A DNA stretch of 5,173 nt, from positions 1-5,173 of the forward strand of contig CALFMX010000120.1 in NCBI GenBank assembly GCA_937902565.1, read 5' to 3'. The notes under the pieces were generated by a model. That model did no database searches. It was not told the DNA's origin and worked only from the letters and a program-made list of their open reading frames with translations. Source of the stretch: an uncultured Spirochaetales bacterium (GTDB taxonomy: Bacteria; Spirochaetota; Spirochaetia; Sphaerochaetales; Sphaerochaetaceae). The translations under genes and the position numbers were made by a program. This document shows, piece after piece, positions 1 to 5,173 of the stretch. Positions within the stretch are counted from its first letter, which is position 1. Each line of letters opens with the position of its first letter.

Positions 1-3000
1 GCATCGCGCTTGCCTGGGCCACCGGCTCAGGTGAGCTCCACATGGAGATTGACGGCCTCTCCTCCGATGTACACACCGACCTGTCGATCCTGGCTGCATC
101 AGGGGACGGACACTCCCCATCAGCTTTGGCCAGGGTGCTCAACCGCCTTGACCTCCATATCAATGTCTCGGATGCATCATTTGCGCTCACCCTGCCGGAA
201 AGCGATATCAGCCTCTCGGATGCGACCTTCTCCCTCCATATGGACCATGGCATCTCGGGTACGACGCTCGCCGGTGATGCGCGTAGGGCGCTCATCTCGA
301 CAGGCGGCCTGCACGGCGCCTTCGACGACCTGCGCTTTGGCCTCGACAAGGATGGGAGGGTGGGCCTCGAGGCGGCACAGGGAACGCTTGAAAACAGCGA
401 GGGGAGGGTGGATGCCACCCTCATCATCGCAGCCTACCAAGAGAACAGCGAGCTCTCCCTCTCCGCCCACGATGTCGACCTTGCCGCTGCAGACCTCGCC
501 CTGAAGAGTCCACAGGTCGTCGCACGCCTGCGCATGGAAGCGGGACAGCCGGTCGACTACACCCTCTCGGTCGACGGCCTTGATGCCCAAGTCGCCTCCT
601 ATCGGGCCAGCATACCGACGACCACGATCAGCGGGCTGCTCGATGAGGGGATGGGCCGCCACAGCCTGGCGCTTGCCAGCAGGAGCGGGGAGGCCTTCTC
701 CGTCTCCTTAGACACCTTGGGCACCCTGCAGGCCCACACCCTGGGCGCCCACTTCACCTACGATGGCTCCGGCCCGATCTGGGGGGAGGTCACCCTCCAG
801 AGCGTGGATTGGGAGCAGAAGGTGGCACTCGAGGGCCTGACCCTCTCCCTCCTCTCCCTGGATCTTGAAAGCCGGGACATCAAGGTCAATGCGTCAGGAG
901 ACCTCAGCCTCACGCTACCCCATGACTTCGGCGTGCTCGAGGCGCCGCTCTCGGCATCGCTTGGATACCAGATTCCCGAGGGTGCCATCACCGCCACGCT
1001 CGCCCTCCACGAGGGGGAAACCACCCAGATTGCATCCCCCTTTGACCTCCTCCTCTCGTACCAGGGGCGTGACCGCGAAGCGCAGCTGCAGGCAGATCTC
1101 AGCATCAGAGAGCAGGCGAGCCTCTCGGCCCTCTACAACCGGGGAGGCGAGGAGAGCGCCCTCATAGTCAACGGCCGGCTCACCGAACTGAGGGCACAAA
1201 CCTTTGCCCCCTTCGTGGAATCACGGGCCCAGTACCTCAAGCCATACCTTGAGGAGCAGACCACCCTCAGCGGGAACATCTCCTTCAACGGGCAGGAGGG
1301 GGGCGGGGAGCGGTCCGGGCGTATCACCACCGAACTCGCCCTCATCGATGCGGCCATCGGCAAGACCTCCATCGACGCCGGTATGACAATCCTCGGCTCC
1401 CTTGAAGGGGAGAAGCTCTCGGTCAGCTCGCTGACCCTTGCCACCAGTGGGTACCGCCTTGCCTTCACCGGTGAGACCGAGCTCAACTACTGGCTGCCAC
1501 GCGGCGAGCTCTCACTCTACCGCACCGATGACGGACAGCTCTTGGCAAAGGCCGAGATGGTCGACCGGCCGCCGGCCGGCTATGAGTTCTCCCTCCGTAC
1601 CATTCTCGAGCCCATCATCACCATCGATGGTGAGGTGGGCAAGCGCACCTCGAAGACCATCGCCGGCGAGGCGTTGCTCACCTTCGGCGATGACCACACC
1701 CCCTTCACCTTCGACCTGGCAACCGATACCCTGGCCCTCTCCGTCAAGCAGGAGGAGCACCTGGACCTCAAGGCAAGCCTGGCCCCTCCCCAGAGCCTGG
1801 AGGTGAGGGGGAGCCACTTCTCGCTGCCCGGCAGCACCGCCGCCTTCAGTGGGACGGTCAATGCCTTCTTCTCAAGCCTGACCGATTGGTCGATCGACTC
1901 CAGTGACCTGTCCCTGGAGAATATCACGCTCAAGGGCCATCGCTATGACCTCTCCTCACCCTTCAGGGCCCGGAGCAACGAGATCTCGATCCCTTCGTTC
2001 ACCATCGCCTCTGATGGGGTCAGCCATACCGGTTCGCTCTCCTATCAGGGCGCTGACCTTGCACGCCTGCGCTCATCCTCCTTTCTCGCTCCCTACACGG
2101 CAACCTTGAAATTGGATGATCTCCTCAAGATCAGCCTCTCATCGAGCACGAGTGAGATCGAGGTGGCCGCCCTTATAGCCGATTTCCCCATTGGACAGCT
2201 GACCGATGGGGGAGAGTCGCTGCTCTCACTCTCTGTGGTGGGGACCACCGACCTTGCCAGTGCGGTCAGCCTCGATGGGATGGTCAGCTATGGTGATGGG
2301 CATACCGGCATCTCCACATCCTTTACCCTCGGTGAGCGCTCCTTCGAGTTCTTCGACACCCGCTACACCAAGGGAGAGCTCTCCATCACTGCCGACCAGC
2401 TGCGCTTTGCCGATGGAACGCTCTCAATCATTGCCAACCTTGACCATATTCGCCACCTCTCATACAAGGACCAGCCCTCCCACATCAGCCTCGCCTTCAC
2501 CCTTCCCCTCCCGGGCGTGGAGACCTTCTTTGAGCTTGCAAAGGAGAACATAGGGCTCTTGGACCGGCGCCTCGAGGCGACACTCAGCCTCGATGACATC
2601 GTGCTCCTCGGGGAGGGCGGCATTGCAGACGGCACCTACGCCCTCCTCTGGGAGGAGGGGATGATCTCGGCCGAGAGCGAGCTCCTCTCCCTTGCCTATG
2701 ACACGACGAACGCCCATATCAGCCTTCGCCTCCTACCCGAGTTCGGCATCGGTCTCAACGCCCATGGAAGCGTGGGGGCCGCTGACTTCGGCATTGTGCT
2801 GACCGACCTCTATCTGCCGCTGGAGATGCTCAACCGCACCTTCCTCAAACCGGTCTTCCTCTTTCACAGCGGCATCGGGGAGGGGGAGATCTTCCTCGGC
2901 GGCAGCCGGGAGGCCATCCGCCCCTATGGCCAGCTTAATGTCGATGCAACCGAGATGTTCGTCTTCTGGCTCCCCGATGACCTGATCCACATGAAGGGGG

Positions 3001-4286
3001 CCTCCATCACCATCGATGGCAGTCGTGCGACCACCGGACGCGTCCCGTTCTTCTCAACCAACACCAAGACGAACAAGACCGTCCACGGATACGGGGACCT
3101 CTCGGCACACTTCGATGGCCTGAGCCTGCTCAACTACGAGATCCATGCCAACGACCTCTCCGACCCGGTCTACGTCTGGATCCCGATGGCCGGTTTCGAG
3201 GCGGATTTCCGGGGGTACGCCATCGGGACCTTCAACCTCTTCGGCATCGGATTCCAGACGTGGCTTGATGGGGATGTCACCATCAGTGACACGACCATGA
3301 CCCTTGGCATCAAGGGGCTGCCCGACTGGTATGTTCCGGCCTACATGACCTCGACCACCTTCAACGTCACCACTGCAAAGGGTGTGAGTTTCTTCTACCC
3401 CAATACGCCCACCCCCTTTATCAAGGCGACGCTGACGGAGAACCAGGAGTTCAGCTTCACCTACGATCATGTCACCAATGAGTTTGAAATCGACGGGGTC
3501 TTCGCCTTCCGCAGCGGCGAAATCTACTACTTCCAGAAGAACTTCTTCATAACCGAGGGGTCGATGGTCCTCCACACCGATGCCCTCAGCGGGGAGAAGG
3601 CCATCACCCCCCTGATCAACCTCAGGGCAAAGGTCACCGACTTCGATAGCTCGGGCAACCGCATCGATATCTTCCTGGTGCTCCGGGACTCGACCCTCAC
3701 CGCCCTCAACCCGCAGTTCGAGTCGATCCCGGCCAAGGAGGTCAACGAGATCATGGAGATCCTCGGCCAGTCGATCCTCCCCACCGGAGCCTACGGGGAG
3801 ATCGGGCTCTACAGCGTGGCAAGCCTCGCCGCGGCAGCCACCGATGTCGCCGAACGCCTCGGCCTTCTCGAGGTCACACAGACCGCCCTCCTGACCGAGG
3901 CAATCCGCATCTCGCTCGGCCTGGACATGTTCTCGATTCGCTCCAATATCGTCCAGAACATCCTCTTTGATGCACTGCCGATCACCGGCCTGATGGGCTC
4001 GCTCTCCCCGATTGCCCGCTACCTGCACAATACCTCGATCTTCATGGGCAAGTATATCGGCACCAACTTCTTCCTCCAGGCATTGGTCCACCTCAGCGCC
4101 ATGGAGCGCTCCAAGGTGACCACCTCGTTCCTCTCACCGGACCTTTCCATAGACGTCGAACTCTCGCTTGACTGGGAGAATCCACTCTCCACCGTGTCGT
4201 TTTTCACCCAACCACGAGAGTTGTCCTTCACCAATATTTTGGATACCATGGGATTTAGTGTAACCAAACGAATCGTGCTTCGTTAG
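1..4286 (+). CDS. tamB: TamB/DUF490-family translocation and assembly module protein, 5' end outside window
   Basis: The reading frame (first whole codon at position 3) is open from the left edge to TAG at 4284-4286, giving 1427 visible residues. The N-terminal membrane anchor expected in this family is not in the window. Most of the protein is low-complexity beta-strand sequence rich in Ser, Leu, Thr, Asp and Gly, with alternating polar and apolar residues and repeated short ITIDG/SLDG-like turns, as expected for the long hydrophobic-groove fold of TamB. The last ~380 residues look like the conserved TamB domain (PF04357). They include FRSGEIYYFQKNFFITEGSM (about residues 1169-1189), then LINLRAKV, EVNEIMEILGQSILPTG (from residue 1246), a helical Ala/Leu-rich stretch, and a closing beta section with FMGKYIGTNFFLQALVHLSA. 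Family role: an inner-membrane-anchored periplasmic protein that works with an Omp85 partner in outer-membrane protein assembly and is also implicated in phospholipid transport. The bamA-like gene immediately downstream supports this. No cysteine is present in the visible part. Another AsmA-like protein is the main alternative, but the C-terminus favours TamB. Confidence 0.5.
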   Translation, partial: IALAWATGSGELHMEIDGLSSDVHTDLSILAASGDGHSPSALARVLNRLDLHINVSDASFALTLPESDISLSDATFSLHMDHGISGTTLAGDARRALISTGGLHGAFDDLRFGLDKDGRVGLEAAQGTLENSEGRVDATLIIAAYQENSELSLSAHDVDLAAADLALKSPQVVARLRMEAGQPVDYTLSVDGLDAQVASYRASIPTTTISGLLDEGMGRHSLALASRSGEAFSVSLDTLGTLQAHTLGAHFTYDGSGPIWGEVTLQSVDWEQKVALEGLTLSLLSLDLESRDIKVNASGDLSLTLPHDFGVLEAPLSASLGYQIPEGAITATLALHEGETTQIASPFDLLLSYQGRDREAQLQADLSIREQASLSALYNRGGEESALIVNGRLTELRAQTFAPFVESRAQYLKPYLEEQTTLSGNISFNGQEGGGERSGRITTELALIDAAIGKTSIDAGMTILGSLEGEKLSVSSLTLATSGYRLAFTGETELNYWLPRGELSLYRTDDGQLLAKAEMVDRPPAGYEFSLRTILEPIITIDGEVGKRTSKTIAGEALLTFGDDHTPFTFDLATDTLALSVKQEEHLDLKASLAPPQSLEVRGSHFSLPGSTAAFSGTVNAFFSSLTDWSIDSSDLSLENITLKGHRYDLSSPFRARSNEISIPSFTIASDGVSHTGSLSYQGADLARLRSSSFLAPYTATLKLDDLLKISLSSSTSEIEVAALIADFPIGQLTDGGESLLSLSVVGTTDLASAVSLDGMVSYGDGHTGISTSFTLGERSFEFFDTRYTKGELSITADQLRFADGTLSIIANLDHIRHLSYKDQPSHISLAFTLPLPGVETFFELAKENIGLLDRRLEATLSLDDIVLLGEGGIADGTYALLWEEGMISAESELLSLAYDTTNAHISLRLLPEFGIGLNAHGSVGAADFGIVLTDLYLPLEMLNRTFLKPVFLFHSGIGEGEIFLGGSREAIRPYGQLNVDATEMFVFWLPDDLIHMKGASITIDGSRATTGRVPFFSTNTKTNKTVHGYGDLSAHFDGLSLLNYEIHANDLSDPVYVWIPMAGFEADFRGYAIGTFNLFGIGFQTWLDGDVTISDTTMTLGIKGLPDWYVPAYMTSTTFNVTTAKGVSFFYPNTPTPFIKATLTENQEFSFTYDHVTNEFEIDGVFAFRSGEIYYFQKNFFITEGSMVLHTDALSGEKAITPLINLRAKVTDFDSSGNRIDIFLVLRDSTLTALNPQFESIPAKEVNEIMEILGQSILPTGAYGEIGLYSVASLAAAATDVAERLGLLEVTQTALLTEAIRISLGLDMFSIRSNIVQNILFDALPITGLMGSLSPIARYLHNTSIFMGKYIGTNFFLQALVHLSAMERSKVTTSFLSPDLSIDVELSLDWENPLSTVSFFTQPRELSFTNILDTMGFSVTKRIVLR
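3150..4283 (+). other. Conserved C-terminal TamB (DUF490-like) domain region
   Basis: This is the part of the upstream protein that supports the family call; its boundaries are approximate. In order it shows an aromatic/Gly-rich strand region (FRGYAIGTFNLFGIGFQTWLDG), the GEIYYFQKNFFITEGSM block, and a segment LINLRAKVTDFDSSGNRIDIFLVLRD, which matches the family pattern of strands of the type 'P.l.l.A...'. Next is EVNEIMEILGQ, which corresponds in position to the 'eeil.lLl.g' helix of known TamB proteins. A predicted helical Ala/Leu stretch follows (VASLAAAATDVAERLGLLEV), then final strands ending FSVTKRIVLR. In known TamB proteins this end lies nearest the outer membrane and contacts the Omp85 partner. 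The alignment is from memory of the family, not a profile search. Confidence 0.5.
4221..4249 (+). promoter_or_regulatory. Candidate internal sigma70-type promoter ahead of bamA
   Basis: TTGTCC (4221-4226) and TACCAT (4244-4249) each match four of six bases of the -35 and -10 consensus and are exactly 17 bp apart. They lie inside the 3' end of tamB, in a stretch of about 42% G+C within otherwise ~60% G+C coding sequence. Transcription would start near 4256-4258, giving a leader of roughly 50 nt before the bamA ATG. Four-of-six matches arise by chance fairly often, so this is only a candidate. Its placement and the local composition change are the reasons to list it. Confidence 0.5.
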
Positions 4287-4292
4287 TGGTAC

Positions 4293-4300
4293 AGAAGGGG
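4293..4300 (+). promoter_or_regulatory. Ribosome binding site of bamA
   Basis: The purine run AGAAGGGG contains an AAGG core complementary to the 16S rRNA 3' end and ends 8 nt before the ATG at 4309. It lies in the 22-bp gap after the tamB stop, so the downstream gene has its own initiation signal rather than depending on overlapping stop/start codons. It decides the start in favour of 4309 over the later in-frame ATG at 4366, which would remove most of the signal peptide. Confidence 0.5.
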
Positions 4301-4308
4301 ATTCCATC

Positions 4309-4386
4309 ATGAAGAGAGAGACGCGCCGCATTCTATTGTCCATCCTTGTAGTCCTTGCCGTGGCCATGGCCGTGGTAAGCGGGGCC
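4309..4386 (+). other. Signal peptide of BamA (Sec-type, predicted signal peptidase I site)
   Basis: The 26 residues have a basic n-region (Lys2, Arg3, Arg6, Arg7), a 16-residue hydrophobic core and a small-residue c-region S-G-A with predicted cleavage before Asp27. There is no cysteine near the site, so this is not a lipoprotein signal. It implies export by Sec, as needed for an outer-membrane protein. Confidence 0.5.
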
Positions 4387-5173
4387 GATAACGAGCCGTG
4401 GTACTATGGCAAGCGCATCGCTCAATTCACCAACCACAACCTCCAGCACGTCAAGGAGAGCACGATCCTTGACCTGCAGTATGAGTATGTCGGCAAACCC
4501 TTCTCCGATGAGCTTTTCGGAGAGCTTCAGTCTCGTCTCTACGACCTGGACAGCTTTCTCTACTTCCTGGCCGATGCGAACCGCACCGGCGAGGGGGAGA
4601 ACGAACTGGCCATCGACTTCACCTTCTATGAGCTGCCGTTCATCACCGATATGACGATTGAGGGCAACAGCGGGATCAAGACCAAGGATATCAATGCAGC
4701 GATGATCACCGGGGAGGGGAAATTCCTCGATGACCAGGCAATCTCCATCTCCAAGGCAGCCGTCCTCTCCCTCTATCGGGAGAAGGGGTACGCCGATGCC
4801 AAGATCGAGAGCGAGAGTACTGTCAATGAGGAGGCAAATACCGCCTCCCTCTCATTCCTCATCGATGAGGGGAGACAGAAGCGAATCGGTGCGATCACCT
4901 TCGAGGGCAATGCCAGCGTCTCCTCCGACCTCCTGGCCAAGCAACTCTCCAGCAAGAAAGTCAGCTACTTCAACAGCGGCTACTACAACCCGCTCACCGT
5001 TGAGAGCGACAAGGAGAAGATCATCTCCTACTACCAGAGCAAGGGGTACATCGATGCCACGGTGACTGAGGTCAGGAGCGAGGATATCAGCGGCGAGGAC
5101 GATAAGTACGAGCGCCTCAACCTCACCTACGTCATCGATGAGGGGGAGGCGTGGTTCTTCGGCTCCATCACCG
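4309..5173 (+). CDS. bamA: Outer-membrane protein assembly factor BamA (Omp85), POTRA region, 3' end outside window
   Basis: The frame is open from ATG 4309 to the right edge, giving 288 whole codons. Residues 1-26 form a classical signal peptide: a basic start MKRETRR, a hydrophobic core ILLSILVVLAVAMAVV, and likely cleavage after SGA. The mature part starts DNEPWYYGKRI. It reads as tandem POTRA domains: about 31-110, 111-190 and 191-282, with a fourth starting at the edge. Typical marks are the domain-joining motif ELPFITDMTIEGN (108-120, compare ERPTIASITFSGN in E. coli BamA), REKGYADAKI and QSKGYIDATV before a beta strand, and IDEG closing domains 2 and 3 (185-188, 276-279). The membrane barrel should follow outside the window. 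BamA receives unfolded barrel proteins from the periplasm and inserts them into the outer membrane. The neighbouring tamB, 22 bp upstream, fits the spirochaete arrangement. TamA is the alternative Omp85 member; three visible POTRAs plus the start of a fourth argue for BamA, which usually has five. Confidence 0.5.
   Translation, partial: MKRETRRILLSILVVLAVAMAVVSGADNEPWYYGKRIAQFTNHNLQHVKESTILDLQYEYVGKPFSDELFGELQSRLYDLDSFLYFLADANRTGEGENELAIDFTFYELPFITDMTIEGNSGIKTKDINAAMITGEGKFLDDQAISISKAAVLSLYREKGYADAKIESESTVNEEANTASLSFLIDEGRQKRIGAITFEGNASVSSDLLAKQLSSKKVSYFNSGYYNPLTVESDKEKIISYYQSKGYIDATVTEVRSEDISGEDDKYERLNLTYVIDEGEAWFFGSIT
4399..5154 (+). other. Tandem POTRA domains 1-3 of BamA
   Basis: Three consecutive units of about 80-92 residues follow the beta-alpha-alpha-beta-beta POTRA pattern. 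Domain 1 (about residues 31-110) is the most divergent. Domains 2 and 3 share clear landmarks: a K-G-Y-x-D-A turn (159-164 and 245-250) and a final strand ending in IDEG (185-188 and 276-279). The same landmarks repeat in DNA: AAGGGGTAC-NN-CGATGCC at 4783-4800 and 5041-5058, and TCATCGATGAGGGG at 4859-4872 and 5132-5145. POTRA domains bind substrate strands and partner lipoproteins in the periplasm. Confidence 0.5.

Noticed and set aside
42..44. ATG at 42 with an AGGTGAG purine run 8 nt upstream, as the start of tamB.
   Set aside because: The same frame is open back to the left edge and its residues (IALAWATGSGELH) continue the beta-strand style of the protein. A TamB-family protein also needs an N-terminal membrane anchor, which is absent after this ATG.
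10..504. Overlapping + strand frame of 164 codons at the left edge.
   Set aside because: The product is Ser/Pro/Arg/Thr-rich with no domain, a typical out-of-frame shadow of the tamB frame.
1619..3020. Repeated CACCATCGATGG words (near 1619 and 3008) as DNA repeats or binding sites.
   Set aside because: Both encode the common turn ITIDG in the same frame with favoured codons, so protein sequence and codon bias explain them.
3054..4091. Long open frame of 345 codons on the minus strand.
   Set aside because: It lies wholly opposite the conserved TamB C-terminal region. Its translation is low-complexity, rich in Glu, Asp, Gly and Val with no recognisable domain, as expected from the antisense of G+C-rich biased codons.
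4231..4242. Inverted repeat CCAA-tatt-TTGG, as a terminator or operator.
   Set aside because: The stem is only 4 bp, A/T-rich and without a following T-run; it lies within the coding end of tamB and is too weak to support.

Overview
The window holds two consecutive genes on the + strand, and both run off an edge. The first (positions 1-4286) is the 3' part of a very large TamB/DUF490-family protein: 1427 residues are visible and the start lies upstream of the window. After a 22-bp gap comes the 5' part of a second gene (4309-5173, open at the right edge). It encodes a signal peptide followed by tandem POTRA domains, and I read it as BamA, the outer-membrane beta-barrel assembly factor. There is no RNA gene, mobile element, CRISPR array or terminator that I can support, and no gap over 300 bases without a gene.

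Organism: a diderm bacterium with roughly 60% G+C (36 of 60 in a sampled interior block). The direct order tamB-bamA, with no TamA in between, is what is known from spirochaetes (TP0325-TP0326 in Treponema pallidum, BB0794-BB0795 in Borrelia burgdorferi). The style of the TamB C-terminus also fits that group. A spirochaete, perhaps of the Sphaerochaeta/Treponema side, is my best guess, but it is inferred from gene order and recalled family features, not from a marker gene.

How the genes work together: TamB-family proteins are anchored in the inner membrane and span the periplasm as a long beta-sheet groove. They are implicated in outer-membrane biogenesis, as a partner of an Omp85 protein and in lipid transport. 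BamA is the Omp85 protein that folds barrels into the outer membrane. The short gap, the good ribosome binding site and the lack of a terminator suggest co-transcription.

The most notable local signal is at the junction. The last ~29 codons of tamB switch abruptly to A/T-richer, otherwise little-used codons (about 42-45% G+C against about 60%). A candidate -35/-10 pair with a 17-bp spacer lies in that stretch, which suggests an internal promoter or a translation-related constraint ahead of bamA. I see no sign of an undescribed system; this is a conserved envelope-biogenesis locus with some features worth checking.
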